The notes: a model not told the origin generated them from the letters alone. DNA of 64,000 nucleotides from Lentisalinibacter salinarum (GCF_040706555.1 NZ_JAPDRH010000001.1:659774-723773), one strand, 5' to 3'; counted from the stretch's first letter, positions 43,847 through 53,686 are shown. Program-made: numbers and translations.

Positions 43847-45373
43847 CTAGCCATCGAGGAAGTGCTCCGCCAGTCCCGCGAGCCGTCCCTCCCGGATCAG
43901 CCGTGCCGCCTTGTTGATGTCCGGCGCGAAGTAACGGTCATGGTCGTAGAATGGCACGGCCGAGCGAATCAGCGACCTGGCCTCCTCCACCTTCGGGCTG
44001 GATTTCAGCGGCGAGCGGAAGTCCAGACCCTGTGCGGCGGCCAGCCACTCGATGGCCAGGATGTTCTCGGTGTTCTCGTAGATGTCGCCCAGCCGCCGCG
44101 CGGCGAACGTGGCCATGGAGACGTGGTCCTCCTGGTTGGCCGAGGTCGGCAGCGAGTCCACCGAGGCGGGATGGGCCAGCGTCTTGTTCTCGCTGGCCAG
44201 TGCCGCGGCGGTGACCTGGGCCACCATGAAGCCGGAGTTCACGCCCTCGTTCTCCACGATGAACGGCGGCAGGCCGCTCAGGCTGGAGTCGATAAGCAGC
44301 GCCATCCGGCGCTCGGACAACGCACCGATCTCCGCCAGCGCGATGGCCAGCATGTCCGCGGCCATGGCGACGGGCTCGGCGTGGAAGTTGCCGCCCGAGA
44401 GGATCTCGCCGGTGTCGGCGAACACCAGCGGGTTGTCGGAGACGCCGTTCGCCTCGGCGATCAGGATGCGGGCGGCGTGGTCGATCTGCTGCAGGCAGGC
44501 GCCCATCACCTGGGGCTGGCAACGCAGCGAGTAGGGATCCTGCACCTTCTCGCAGCCCTCGTGGGAGCGGCCGATCTCGGAGGACTCGCCGAGGCTCTCC
44601 CGGTAGCGCCGGGCGATCTCGCTCTGGGCCGCTTGGCCGCGGACGGCATGGATGCGCTCGTCGAATGGCACCCGGGAGCCCTGCGCCGCCTCCACCGTCA
44701 TGGATCCGACCAGCAGCGCAGACGAGAGTGCGTTCTCCGCGTGGAACAGACCTTCCAGGCCGTAGGCGGTGGACGCCTGCGTGCCGTTCAGCAGCGCGAG
44801 TCCCTCCTTCGGCGCGAGCGGCGTCGCCTCGATGCCGGCATGGCGCAGGGCGGCATCAGCGGACACCAGCTCCCCGTCGACAAATGCCTCGCCCTCACCC
44901 AGCAGGATGGTGCTCATGTGCGCGAGCGGCGCCAGGTCGCCGGAGGCACCCACCGAGCCCTTCTTCGGGATGGCCGGGCACACGCCTGCGTTCACGAGTG
45001 CGACCAGCCGGTCGACCAGCTCGGGGCGCACGCCGGAGTAGCCCCGTGCCAGGGATTTGATCTTCAGCACCATCAGCAGCCGCACGGTACGGGGCGCCAT
45101 GAAATCGCCGACGCCGGCGGCGTGAGACAGCACGATGCTCTTCTGCAGTGTCTCCAGCGCATCCGGCGGGATCTTCGTGTTGGCGAGCCGGCCGAAACCG
45201 GTATTCACGCCGTAGACGGTGCGTCCTTCGCCCAGCACCCGCGCCACGGTCTCGGCCGAGCGCGCCATGGCGTCGCGGCAGGCGGCGTCGACGGTGAGTT
45301 CCACCGGCCCCGCGCTCACCCGGCGGAGCTCGTCCAGGGTCAGGTCGTTCGCGGTGATCTCGAGCTTGTTCAT
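43847..45373 (-). CDS. hutH: histidine ammonia-lyase
   Basis: HutH removes ammonia from L-histidine to make urocanate, the first step of histidine breakdown. The MIO-forming triad is ASG at 143-145 in GSVGASGDLAPLAHM. Y54-GVNTGFG and the C-terminal NQEDHVSM stretch are also present. At 508 residues it has the usual length. Its ATG overlaps the hutU stop (ATGA), so hutC, hutU and hutH form one coupled operon. Confidence 0.97.
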   Translation of the reverse strand: MNKLEITANDLTLDELRRVSAGPVELTVDAACRDAMARSAETVARVLGEGRTVYGVNTGFGRLANTKIPPDALETLQKSIVLSHAAGVGDFMAPRTVRLLMVLKIKSLARGYSGVRPELVDRLVALVNAGVCPAIPKKGSVGASGDLAPLAHMSTILLGEGEAFVDGELVSADAALRHAGIEATPLAPKEGLALLNGTQASTAYGLEGLFHAENALSSALLVGSMTVEAAQGSRVPFDERIHAVRGQAAQSEIARRYRESLGESSEIGRSHEGCEKVQDPYSLRCQPQVMGACLQQIDHAARILIAEANGVSDNPLVFADTGEILSGGNFHAEPVAMAADMLAIALAEIGALSERRMALLIDSSLSGLPPFIVENEGVNSGFMVAQVTAAALASENKTLAHPASVDSLPTSANQEDHVSMATFAARRLGDIYENTENILAIEWLAAAQGLDFRSPLKSSPKVEEARSLIRSAVPFYDHDRYFAPDINKAARLIREGRLAGLAEHFLDG

Positions 45374-47052
45374 CGGCCGTCACCTCCGGTCTCCACCATG
45401 GGCAGATCCAGACCGTTCCTGCGGGCGCAGTCCACGGCCCGTTCGTAGCCGGCGTCGGCATGGCGCATGACGCCGGTGGCCGGATCGTTCCAGAGCACGC
45501 GGCCGATGCGCCGGGCCGCCGCCTCCGTGCCGTCGCAGACGATGACCAGCCCGGCATGCTGGCTGTAGCCCATGCCGACGCCGCCGCCGTGGTGGATGCT
45601 GACCCAGGTGGCGCCGCTGGCCGTGTTCAGCAGCGCGTTCAGGAATGCCCAGTCGGAGACGGCGTCGCTGCCGTCCAGCATGCCCTCCGTCTCCCGGTTG
45701 GGCGAGGCCACGGAACCCGAGTCGAGGTGATCCCGGCCGATGACCACCGGCGCCTTCAGCTCGCCGCTGGCCACCATGTCGTTGAAGGCGAGGCCGAGGC
45801 GCGCGCGGTCGGCGAGGCCCACCCAGCAGATGCGGGAGGGCAGGCCCTGGAAGCTGATGCGCTCGCGGGCCATGTCCAGCCAGTTGTGCAGGTGGGCGTC
45901 GTCCGGGATGAGTTCCTTCACCTTGGCATCGGTCGCGTAGATGTCGTCCGGGTCGCCGGAGAGCGCCGCCCAGCGGAACGGGCCGATACCCTCGCAGAAC
46001 AGAGGGCGGATGTAGGCCGGCACGAAGCCGGGGAAGTCGAACGCGTTCTCCACGCCCTCGTCCTTGGCCATCTGGCGCAGGTTGTTGCCGTAGTCGAATG
46101 TGACCGCCCCCTGTTGCTGCAGCGCCAGCATGCCGCGGACGTGGACGGCCATGGACTCCATGGCGGCGCGCACGACCCGGTCCGGCTCCTTCTCACGCGC
46201 GGTCTTCGTCTGCGCGAGCGACCAGCCGCGGGGCACGTAGCCGTTCAGGGGATCGTGGGCGCTGGTCTGGTCCGTGAGCGCGTCCGGCACCACTCCCCGC
46301 TCGGCCAGCTCGGGTACGACGTCGGCGGCGTTGGCCAGCAGGCCGACGGAAATCGCGCGGCCTTCCGACTTCGCCTTGTCGATCAGGCGCAGCGCCTCGT
46401 CCAGGGAGCCGGCCTTGCGGTCCAGGTAGCCGGTGCGAAGCCGGAAGTCGATGCGGCTCTCGTCCACCTCGACGGCCAGCATGGAGAAGCCCGCCATGGT
46501 GGCCGCCAGCGGCTGGGCGCCCCCCATGCCGCCCAGCCCGGCGGTGAGGATCCAGCGGCCGCTCGCGTCGCCGTCGAAGTGCTGGCGGGCGACGGCACCG
46601 AAGGTCTCGTAGGTGCCCTGGACGATGCCCTGCGAACCGATGTAGATCCAGGAACCGGCGGTCATCTGGCCGTACATCATGAGCCCCTTGCGGTCGAGCT
46701 CGTTGAAGTGCTCCCAGGTGGCCCAGCGGGGCACCAGGTTGGAGTTGGCGATCAGCACACGGGGCGCGTCGGCGTGGGTGCGGAACACGCCCACGGGTTT
46801 GCCGCTCTGCACCAGCAGCGTCTGGTCGTCCTCGAGGCGCCGCAGCACCTCGACGATGCGGTCGTAGGACTCCCAGTCCCTCGCCGCGCGGCCGATGCCG
46901 CCGTACACCACGAGGCCCTCCGGGTGCTCGGCTACGTCCGCGTCCAGGTTGTTCATGAGCATGCGCAGCGGCGCCTCGGTGAGCCAGCTCTTCGCGGAGA
47001 GCTCGGTGCCGTGCGGTGCGCTGATCACGCGCTCGGGGTCGTATCGGTTCAT
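45370..47052 (-). CDS. hutU: urocanate hydratase
   Basis: HutU adds water to urocanate to give 4-imidazolone-5-propionate, with NAD+ as electrophile. 560 residues from the ATG at 47052, which overlaps the hutC stop (ATGA). The NAD region LTAGLGGMGGAQPLAATMAG and the active-site GLPSRICWVG are typical. The long frame upstream of this start runs antisense through hutC and is not coding. Confidence 0.97.
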   Translation of the reverse strand: MNRYDPERVISAPHGTELSAKSWLTEAPLRMLMNNLDADVAEHPEGLVVYGGIGRAARDWESYDRIVEVLRRLEDDQTLLVQSGKPVGVFRTHADAPRVLIANSNLVPRWATWEHFNELDRKGLMMYGQMTAGSWIYIGSQGIVQGTYETFGAVARQHFDGDASGRWILTAGLGGMGGAQPLAATMAGFSMLAVEVDESRIDFRLRTGYLDRKAGSLDEALRLIDKAKSEGRAISVGLLANAADVVPELAERGVVPDALTDQTSAHDPLNGYVPRGWSLAQTKTAREKEPDRVVRAAMESMAVHVRGMLALQQQGAVTFDYGNNLRQMAKDEGVENAFDFPGFVPAYIRPLFCEGIGPFRWAALSGDPDDIYATDAKVKELIPDDAHLHNWLDMARERISFQGLPSRICWVGLADRARLGLAFNDMVASGELKAPVVIGRDHLDSGSVASPNRETEGMLDGSDAVSDWAFLNALLNTASGATWVSIHHGGGVGMGYSQHAGLVIVCDGTEAAARRIGRVLWNDPATGVMRHADAGYERAVDCARRNGLDLPMVETGGDGR

Positions 47053-47807
47053 GCTTTCCCCCTGTGGGTCTTGTCGTCCCGGCGCTCGTCCTGCCGGGCG
47101 GGCGCGCGGAAATCGAGGTGGCTGCCCAGGCGGTAGCGGTTGCCCGGGTAGGTGAGCCGGGCGAAAGTGACCACCGCCCGGCGGCTGAAGGTGCGCCGGG
47201 TGACGCGCAGGCAGGGCGCCTCCGGCCGGATCTCGAGCGCCCGCGCCACCCCGGGCGTGGCGGTGGTTGCCTCCACCACGTGGTCGGCCTCGGCCAGCGG
47301 CGCCACCGCCGACAGGTATTCGTTCGGGGTGGTGCCGGCGAAGTCCTGGCTCAGATAGTCCGGGGCGCAGGCGGGGTTCACGTAGCGGTCCTCGTGCTGG
47401 ATGGGGACGCCGTTCTCCCGATGGACCAGCACCGAGTGGTAGAGCTCGTCGCCGGGCTCGACGTCGAAGTAGCGGCCCAGCTCCTCGCTGGCGGTCACGG
47501 ATTCGAGCCGCAGCACCTCGGCGCTGTGGCGGTGGCCGCGCTCGGCGATCTCGTCGGCGATGTTGCGGACCTGCAGCATGGAACTCATCGGCCGGGAGTC
47601 GGCCACGAAGCTGCCGAGTCCGCGGGTGCGCAGCAGGAATCCGGCGTCCGCCAGCTCCTGCAGCGCTCGTCGGGCCGTCATGCGGCTCACGCCGAAGCGT
47701 GCGACGAGTTCGTTCTCGGAGGGCACCCGCTCTCCCGAGCGCAGCCGGCCGCTCTCGATATCCTCGAGCAGTTCGTCGCGGATGATACGGTAGCGGGGTG
47801 TGGCCAT
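47049..47807 (-). CDS. hutC: histidine utilisation repressor HutC
   Basis: 252 residues from the ATG at 47807. The GntR winged helix (RLRSGERVPSENELVARFGV) is followed by the UbiC-type ligand domain (VHRENGVPIQHEDRYVNPAC). HutC represses hut genes until urocanate binds. It is the first gene of the leftward operon and lies next to the operator shared with hutI, so it should regulate itself. Confidence 0.95.
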   Translation of the reverse strand: MATPRYRIIRDELLEDIESGRLRSGERVPSENELVARFGVSRMTARRALQELADAGFLLRTRGLGSFVADSRPMSSMLQVRNIADEIAERGHRHSAEVLRLESVTASEELGRYFDVEPGDELYHSVLVHRENGVPIQHEDRYVNPACAPDYLSQDFAGTTPNEYLSAVAPLAEADHVVEATTATPGVARALEIRPEAPCLRVTRRTFSRRAVVTFARLTYPGNRYRLGSHLDFRAPARQDERRDDKTHRGKA

Positions 47808-47845
47808 AATGCGTTCGGCGACTGTGCAGACGGCCTGAGTTCGGC

Positions 47846-47873
47846 TGTCTATACAATGGTTGTATATACAACT
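47846..47873. promoter_or_regulatory. hut operator region between hutC and hutI
   Basis: GTTGTATATACAAC at 47859-47872 is a perfect 14-base palindrome; TGTCTATACAA (47846-47856) just before it resembles half of the same site. Palindromes of the TGTATATACA kind are typical of HutC targets. The location between divergent genes supports control of both operons. Confidence 0.75.
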
Positions 47874-47907
47874 AGAATTCGGCAAGCATAACGGCAGGGA
47901 GGCGCCC

Positions 47908-49140
47908 GTGGCAATCTTCTCCGACACCCTGATCCACAACGTGAATCTCGCACCCGCGGTGCCCGACGGCCGGGCCCCGGGCGGGCTAGCCGGTACGCGC
48001 ATGGCCCGGGTGGCCGTTGCCGACGGCAACATCGTCTATGCCGGCGCGGAGGACGACGGACAGGAGGTAGCGGCGGACACCCACGTGGACGGCCGGGGCG
48101 GTTGGCTGACGCCCGGCCTGGTCGATTGCCACACCCACCTGGTCTGGGGCGGCAACCGGGCGGACGAGTTCGAGCGCCGGCTGCAGGGCGAATCCTACGA
48201 GGCCATCGCCCGCGCCGGCGGCGGCATCCGTGCCACCGTCCGCGCCACCCGGGCGGCGAGCGAGGACGAGTTGTTCGAGGTGTCCTCGCGGCGTCTGGAG
48301 CGCCTGCTGGAGGAGGGCGTCACCACGGTGGAGATCAAGTCCGGTTACGGTCTGGATACCACCACCGAGCTGAAACTCCTGCGGGTGGCCCGTCGCCTCG
48401 GCAGGGTTCATCCGGTGACGGTTCGCACGACCTTCCTCGGCGCCCATGCGGTGCCGGAAGAATACGAGGGGCGCGCCGACGACTATATCGCGCATGTCTG
48501 TAGCGAGATGATCCCGGCCGTGGCGGCCGAGGGACTGGCCGACGCGGTAGACGTGTTCTGCGAGGGCATCGGCTTCAGTCCGGCCCAGTGCGAACGGGTG
48601 TTCGAGGCGGCGGGCCGGCACGGCCTGGCCGTGAAGGCCCACGCTGAGCAGCTCTCGGACCTAAAAGGTGCTGCGCTCGCCAGCCGCTACGGCGCGCTGT
48701 CGGTGGATCACCTGGAGTATCTGGACCCTGCCGACGCGCCCGCGCTGTTCCAGGCGGGCACGGTGGCGGTGCTGCTGCCTGGCGCCTTCCACTTCCTCGG
48801 CGAGACCCGGCTGCCGCCGATCGATGCCCTGCGGGAGGCGGGCGTGCCCATGGCCGTGGCCACCGACCTCAACCCGGGCACCTCGCCGCTCGGCTCGCTC
48901 CTCACGGCCATGAATCTCGCCTGCACGCAGTTCGGGCTGACGCCGGCCGAGGCGCTGCTGGGTGCGACGCGCTGGGGCGCGGCGGCGCTGGGGCTCGGAC
49001 GCAAGGGCCGCATCGAGGAGGGGGCGGATGCCGACCTGTGCCTCTGGGACATCGGCTCGCCGGCGGAACTCGCCTGGGGCATCAACCTCGTGCGCCCGGC
49101 GGCGGTATGGCAAGGTGGACGGCGTGTGGACACGCGCTGA
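47908..49140 (+). CDS. hutI: imidazolonepropionase
   Basis: HutI opens the imidazolone ring to N-formimino-L-glutamate. 410 residues from the GTG at 47908, which has GGGAGG before it; the frame is open to 47860 but that start would lie in the operator. The metal site HTHLVWGG (H75, H77), the KAHAEQ segment and the DLNPGTSP stretch with its Asp near 315 are visible. It is divergent from hutC. Confidence 0.96.
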   Translation: MAIFSDTLIHNVNLAPAVPDGRAPGGLAGTRMARVAVADGNIVYAGAEDDGQEVAADTHVDGRGGWLTPGLVDCHTHLVWGGNRADEFERRLQGESYEAIARAGGGIRATVRATRAASEDELFEVSSRRLERLLEEGVTTVEIKSGYGLDTTTELKLLRVARRLGRVHPVTVRTTFLGAHAVPEEYEGRADDYIAHVCSEMIPAVAAEGLADAVDVFCEGIGFSPAQCERVFEAAGRHGLAVKAHAEQLSDLKGAALASRYGALSVDHLEYLDPADAPALFQAGTVAVLLPGAFHFLGETRLPPIDALREAGVPMAVATDLNPGTSPLGSLLTAMNLACTQFGLTPAEALLGATRWGAAALGLGRKGRIEEGADADLCLWDIGSPAELAWGINLVRPAAVWQGGRRVDTR

Positions 49141-50053
49141 TCTCTCGCTCTGGAGCGGCCGGACCGACCCCGGCGTGGCCGCGCTGCGCTGGCATCAGGT
49201 CATCGACGATCCGGACGACGGTGCTCCGGGTACTTGTCTGTTCGGATTCGCCTCGGACCGGGGCGTGCGCCTGAACAAGGGCCGGCCCGGCGCGTCGGAG
49301 GGGCCGGATATCCTGCGCCGCGCGCTGGGCAACCTGCCGGCGCCTGCGGAGCGTCCCGTCTACGATGCCGGTACGGTCACCGTCGCCGACGATCTGGCGG
49401 CGGGCCAGGACGCCTATGCGGGGCGTGTGGCCCGGTTACTGGATGCCGGCCACATGGTGGTCGGCCTCGGCGGCGGCCACGAGATCGCCTGGGGCAGTTA
49501 TCAGGGGCTGGCACGGCACCTTGACCGGGGCGACGAGCCGGCGCGCATCGGAATTGTCAATTTCGACGCCCACTTCGATCTGCGCGAGCCCGTGGACGGC
49601 GGCACCTCGGGCACGCCGTTTCGCCAGATCGCCGACGACTGCGGCCGCCGCGGCACCGGCTTCCACTATCTCTGTCTCGGCGTCAGCGAGGCGGCGAATA
49701 CCCGGGCACTCTTCGATTTCGCGGATGCCGCCGGCGTGCGTTATCTCGCCGACATCGACTGCAGCGAGGAGCGGGCGGCGCCGCTGCTGGAGGCGCTGGT
49801 GGCGGAGGTGGACGCGCTCTATGTGACGGTCTGCCTGGACGCACTGCCGGGCGCGGTAGCCCCCGGCGTGAGCGCGCCCGCCGGCTTCGGCATCAGCCTG
49901 GAGTTCGTGATCGGTTGTCTGCGCCGTATCCGCGCGATGAGCCCGGAGCGTCCCTGGCCCGTGGCCGACATCGCGGAATTCAATCCGCGCTACGACGTCG
50001 ACGGACGCACCGCCCGGACCGCCGCCCGGCTGATCTGGGAGCTGGCCCGCTAG
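49124..50053 (+). CDS. hutG: formimidoylglutamase
   Basis: HutG splits N-formimino-L-glutamate to glutamate and formamide. 309 residues; the GTG at 49124 overlaps hutI by 17 bases and gives the family N-terminus (MWTRADLSLWSGRTDPG); a GTG at 49115 is possible. The binuclear manganese motifs of the arginase family are present: GGGHEIAWG, NFDAHFDLR, and SLD replaced by TVCLDALPG. It completes the pathway, so no HutF or second HutG type is needed. Confidence 0.95.
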   Translation: MWTRADLSLWSGRTDPGVAALRWHQVIDDPDDGAPGTCLFGFASDRGVRLNKGRPGASEGPDILRRALGNLPAPAERPVYDAGTVTVADDLAAGQDAYAGRVARLLDAGHMVVGLGGGHEIAWGSYQGLARHLDRGDEPARIGIVNFDAHFDLREPVDGGTSGTPFRQIADDCGRRGTGFHYLCLGVSEAANTRALFDFADAAGVRYLADIDCSEERAAPLLEALVAEVDALYVTVCLDALPGAVAPGVSAPAGFGISLEFVIGCLRRIRAMSPERPWPVADIAEFNPRYDVDGRTARTAARLIWELAR

Positions 50054-50059
50054 CCGGCG

Positions 50060-50680
50060 CTACTTCTGGCGCCACTGGCCGCCGGCGTCCCGGTAATACC
50101 AGCCCCGCTCGGCCTTGGCGATCCAGCGGTCGGCGAAGACCTGCCGGATCTCGTCTTCCCATTCCGGATGGCCGTTGATGCGGGCGATCTCCCGGTACAG
50201 CGCCTCCCAGTCCGCGTTCTGCTCGGCTACCAGCTGGCGCACCCGATTGCGCTCGTTCAGCGGCACCAGTGAGCGGTCGCGGATCTCGATGGTGCCCCGG
50301 GCGGTCAGGCCGATGGCGCCGGAGTCGTAATACGACTTCAGCTGGGGGAAGCGCTGCTTCAGCGACTGTTCCAGCGCCCGTTTCGCCGGCGAGGAGGCAT
50401 CGAAGTCCGGCCGGCCCTGGGCATGGGCGGCGGGGACGAGGAAATCCGCCACCGCCGCGGCGAAGCGTGCGGGCAGCGCCTCCAGCGGCAGCCGGCTGGT
50501 GGTGTCCTGCTCGTCCGTGCTGCCGGTGCCGCGCACCTCGTCGATGATGCGGTCGGCCGCCCGTTCGGCCTCGGCCGCCGGGAAATACACGTTGATGGTC
50601 ACGCACGCGGCGAGCAGCAATGCGGACAGCGACAGCCAGGCCGCCGGGTGCGTCATGACGCGGGTCTTTGCTCTGATCAT
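50060..50680 (-). CDS. ydbL: YdbL-type (DUF1318) lipoprotein
   Basis: 206 residues. The lipobox LLLAAC is followed by VTINVYFPAAEAERAADRII, and the C-terminus ends GWYYRDAGGQWRQK, the DUF1318 signature. In E. coli YdbL works with YdbH and YnbE in lipid transport between membranes. Here it overlaps the ydbH stop (ATGA) with no ynbE between. The lipidated N-terminus is longer than E. coli YdbL, and may anchor it to the outer membrane. Confidence 0.85.
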   Translation of the reverse strand: MIRAKTRVMTHPAAWLSLSALLLAACVTINVYFPAAEAERAADRIIDEVRGTGSTDEQDTTSRLPLEALPARFAAAVADFLVPAAHAQGRPDFDASSPAKRALEQSLKQRFPQLKSYYDSGAIGLTARGTIEIRDRSLVPLNERNRVRQLVAEQNADWEALYREIARINGHPEWEDEIRQVFADRWIAKAERGWYYRDAGGQWRQK

Positions 50681-52863
50681 CTGCGTTCCTCGCTTTGCGG
50701 TGACGTGGAGACTTCCCTGGATTTCAGCGCCTCGGTGATCTGCGCTACCAGTCTGGGCCAGTTTACCTCCCGGGAATGACCGATGACATCGATGCGGGGC
50801 AGACCGCTGCCCTTCACCAGGTAATAGCCTTGCTGCGCCGCCTGTACGCCGCTCATGTTGCAGACGTCACCCTCGAGCACGCAGCGTATGCCGAGGCTGT
50901 CGTAGCGGAACTCGTCGAACAGGCCGAGGAAGCCGGCGGAGAGCGCCGCGGTGCCGGAGCCGGCGATCTCCGAGATGTTGCTGAGTGCCCGCCGGCTGAT
51001 CCGGTGCGGGCTCTCGTCGTCGGCCGGCGTGTAGAAGCGTGCGTCGAAGGCGATGGGCCGGCCCTGCAGCATCTCCAGGCTGCGGATCGCCCCGTCCAGC
51101 CGGCCGGTGATGCGGCCGAAGGTGAAGACGTCGGTGACGAGGGCGAGATCCAGATTGTCCAGCGTGACCTCGCCGGAGGTGCGGCGGTTCGCGCCGAAGG
51201 GCTGCTCGATACGCAGCTCGGAGATGCGGGCGGTGCCGTCGAACACCCGGGCCACCAGGCTGCCGCCGAGCGTCACGGCACCCTCGCTCACGCTGAGCAG
51301 CGGCAACTCGCCGGATAGCTTGCCGGGCAGGGCGGGCCAGCCCAGCGCGGTGGTGATGCCGGCGAGGCTGACCGGTTCGAGCCGGGCATCGAATTCCACG
51401 GCCGGTTCGTCGGCGGTCAGTCCGTGTGCGGCGAAGGTCTCCACGACGAGTGCGCCGTCCAGCACCGGCACACGCAGCGTCTCCTGCAGCGTGATCCGGT
51501 CCGGCATCGAGGAGAACGCCGCGGTGCCGGCGCCGAAGCCGGCCTCATAGACGAAGCCGCCGTCCCAGGCCAGGCGGGACGGGCGGGGCCCGGCGTCCGG
51601 TCCGCCATCCCAGGCGACGTTGCCGCGGGCGCCGTAGATCGCCAGCCGCCTTCCGGCATCGTCCGCGTGGAGGTCGTCGAGAGCGAGATCGAGGGCGGAG
51701 ATCCGGCCGTCGTCCAGCCTCACCCTGCCGGATACGCGGCCGCGGGTCTCGAGCTTCGCGAGCGGCGTGCCGGTCAGGAAGCCCTGCAGGTAGGTGGTGT
51801 AGACGCCGGGGAACGTCGCGCCCGTGATCTCGACGTCGGCCTGTGCCAAGGCGGGTTCCTCGCCGCGTCTCAGGACGGCCGCGCCGCTCGCGGCCAGTAC
51901 GTCGCGATGATCGAGCGTGAAGCTGTCGATCCGGACGGGACCTCCGGCCGGGTCGAGGCCGCCCGTCGATCCGAGCGTGAGAGGCGATGCCGACAGGTTG
52001 AAATAGGCGGGCTCCACGTAGGCCTCGCCGGCGTCCGCGCCGAGCTTCACCGTGTAGTCGAGTTGCCCGCCGGACTCCGGCATACGGACCTGCGCTTCCA
52101 GCGTGACGGCCAGCCCCTCCGCGGCGAGACTGCCGGAGTCGTTCGCCAGGCTCAGGTCCCGCAGCGTGATCGTGCCGTCGATGCGGGAGGCGTCGCCGTT
52201 TTCTCCCCGTGCGCGCAGCCGGAATCCGGCGGTTCCTGCGGCGATCTCCAGTTCGGGCATCGCCGATGCCGCGGATGACGGCGATACCAAGGATGTCGTG
52301 GTGGCCAGCGCACGGTAGAGCGTGGCGGCATCCAGGTCGGCGCCTTCGACCGCGGCCGTCCAGCCGCCGTCGGCCAGTTGCCCCGATACACGGAGCGTCA
52401 GGCCCTGCCACGGGAGATCCGGTGATTCGAGGACGAGCCGGCCGTCCGCCGGGCGATAGCTCCCCGACAGCGAGAATGCGTGGGGGTCCAGCGGCGAGCG
52501 CCGCGCCAGGGCCCGGCCCCGTTCGCAGCGGTAGTCCGTCCCGTTTATCGCGACGGTATCGCAGCGCAGGGTGACGTCACGCAACTCGCCGATCGGTTCG
52601 GGCAGCACGAGGCGCTGGACGCGGAGGGAGGCCCCGATGTCTCCGGACCCGTCGCCCGGGAGGATCCGGAGTTCGATGCCGTCGGCGGACCAGCCGGCGC
52701 CGGTGACCTCATCGATGTCCAGGGTCAGCAGTTCGACCGCAGAGGCGAACGGGACCCGGCCGAGCGACAGCGCGCATAGCAGCAGCATTGCCACAGATAT
52801 CGCCAACGATACCGCCGCCTCTGCAGGCTGCCACCGTGTACCGGGAGTGTCGTCGACGTCCAT
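50677..52863 (-). CDS. ydbH: YdbH-type AsmA-like intermembrane transport protein
   Basis: 728 residues from the ATG at 52863. An N-terminal membrane helix (AAVSLAISVAMLLLCALSLG) precedes a long periplasmic beta-groove region (Gly/Asp/Leu-patterned repeats) ending in the YdbH signature near VCNMSGVQAAQQGYYLVKGS. AsmA-like proteins bridge the envelope and move phospholipid. At 728 residues it is somewhat shorter than E. coli YdbH (879). The frame upstream of this start is antisense to the next gene. Confidence 0.85.
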   Translation of the reverse strand: MDVDDTPGTRWQPAEAAVSLAISVAMLLLCALSLGRVPFASAVELLTLDIDEVTGAGWSADGIELRILPGDGSGDIGASLRVQRLVLPEPIGELRDVTLRCDTVAINGTDYRCERGRALARRSPLDPHAFSLSGSYRPADGRLVLESPDLPWQGLTLRVSGQLADGGWTAAVEGADLDAATLYRALATTTSLVSPSSAASAMPELEIAAGTAGFRLRARGENGDASRIDGTITLRDLSLANDSGSLAAEGLAVTLEAQVRMPESGGQLDYTVKLGADAGEAYVEPAYFNLSASPLTLGSTGGLDPAGGPVRIDSFTLDHRDVLAASGAAVLRRGEEPALAQADVEITGATFPGVYTTYLQGFLTGTPLAKLETRGRVSGRVRLDDGRISALDLALDDLHADDAGRRLAIYGARGNVAWDGGPDAGPRPSRLAWDGGFVYEAGFGAGTAAFSSMPDRITLQETLRVPVLDGALVVETFAAHGLTADEPAVEFDARLEPVSLAGITTALGWPALPGKLSGELPLLSVSEGAVTLGGSLVARVFDGTARISELRIEQPFGANRRTSGEVTLDNLDLALVTDVFTFGRITGRLDGAIRSLEMLQGRPIAFDARFYTPADDESPHRISRRALSNISEIAGSGTAALSAGFLGLFDEFRYDSLGIRCVLEGDVCNMSGVQAAQQGYYLVKGSGLPRIDVIGHSREVNWPRLVAQITEALKSREVSTSPQSEERR

Positions 52864-52910
52864 CGTGGCTGCATTGTGTTCCACCTGGGCCGTGCGACGA
52901 CAGCGGCGGG

Positions 52911-53597
52911 TTACCGCCGTGGATCTCTGCTCGAGCGGGCGAGTCGCTCCAGTGCAGACGATACGGGCGTGTCCGGCGCCAGTTCCGGATCGGCCTCCGG
53001 CGCTCCGAATACCTGCTCCACCGGTACGACACCCGCCCATACCGGCAGGGCATAGTCTTCTTCCTCGTCCTCCGGCGGGCCGGCCGTGACCTTCGCGGAG
53101 GCGGATTCGATGGGCAGGGCGATGACGCCGGTCATCTTCACCTCCCGGTCGTGCGGCGGGCGCAGTTCGTCCCAGCGCCCCGGCATGAGATGTTCGGAGA
53201 TGAGCCGCATCGCCTCGATCTTCTCCGCCTCGTCCTCCACCAGCCGGGGCCGTCCGAATATGGTGACCGAGCGGTAGTTCACGGAGGAGTTGAAAGCAGA
53301 TCGCGCGGCGACAATACCGTCGATCAGGGTCACGTTCAGCGTCGCCTCCGCACCGCCCTCGAGCAGTCGCACGATGCGCGCCTTGCGCGCGCCGTGCAGG
53401 TACAGTGTCTCGCCGTCGCGCGCATAGATCATGGGCACGATTACCGGCCTGTCCCGGTCGCAGAAGGCCACGTGGGCGCTCAGTCCGGCATCCAGGATCG
53501 CATGCACGGTGGCGCGGTCGTAGCGGGCCGCTTCCCTGACCTGGCGCACCCGGTTGCGATCGCGGATTTCGTATTCTCCGCTTTTCTCCGTCTTCAT
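52911..53597 (-). CDS. pyridoxamine 5'-phosphate oxidase-like (split-barrel) flavoprotein
   Basis: 228 residues. The FMN-binding split barrel is visible in AFCDRDRPVIVPMIYARDGE, LYLHGARKARIVRLL and NYRSVTIFGRPRLVED, the pattern of NimA-like or 'pyridoxamine 5'-phosphate oxidase family' proteins. The C-terminal 50 residues are disordered and acidic (PPEDEEEDYALPVWAGVVPV). The reaction is unknown. Start ATG at 53597 with GGGAGAG upstream. Confidence 0.88.
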   Translation of the reverse strand: MKTEKSGEYEIRDRNRVRQVREAARYDRATVHAILDAGLSAHVAFCDRDRPVIVPMIYARDGETLYLHGARKARIVRLLEGGAEATLNVTLIDGIVAARSAFNSSVNYRSVTIFGRPRLVEDEAEKIEAMRLISEHLMPGRWDELRPPHDREVKMTGVIALPIESASAKVTAGPPEDEEEDYALPVWAGVVPVEQVFGAPEADPELAPDTPVSSALERLARSSRDPRR

Positions 53598-53686
53598 GGC
53601 TGCTCTCCCCGGACCGGTCCGGGGAGTATAGCCGTCCTGCCATCGAACCCTCGCCCGCCACGCCCTTATGCCGCCATAATGGGCAC

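Noticed and set aside
47860..47907. An earlier start for hutI at 47860
   Set aside because: It would place the first codons inside the hut operator palindrome; the GTG at 47908 has a good ribosome site and gives the usual length.
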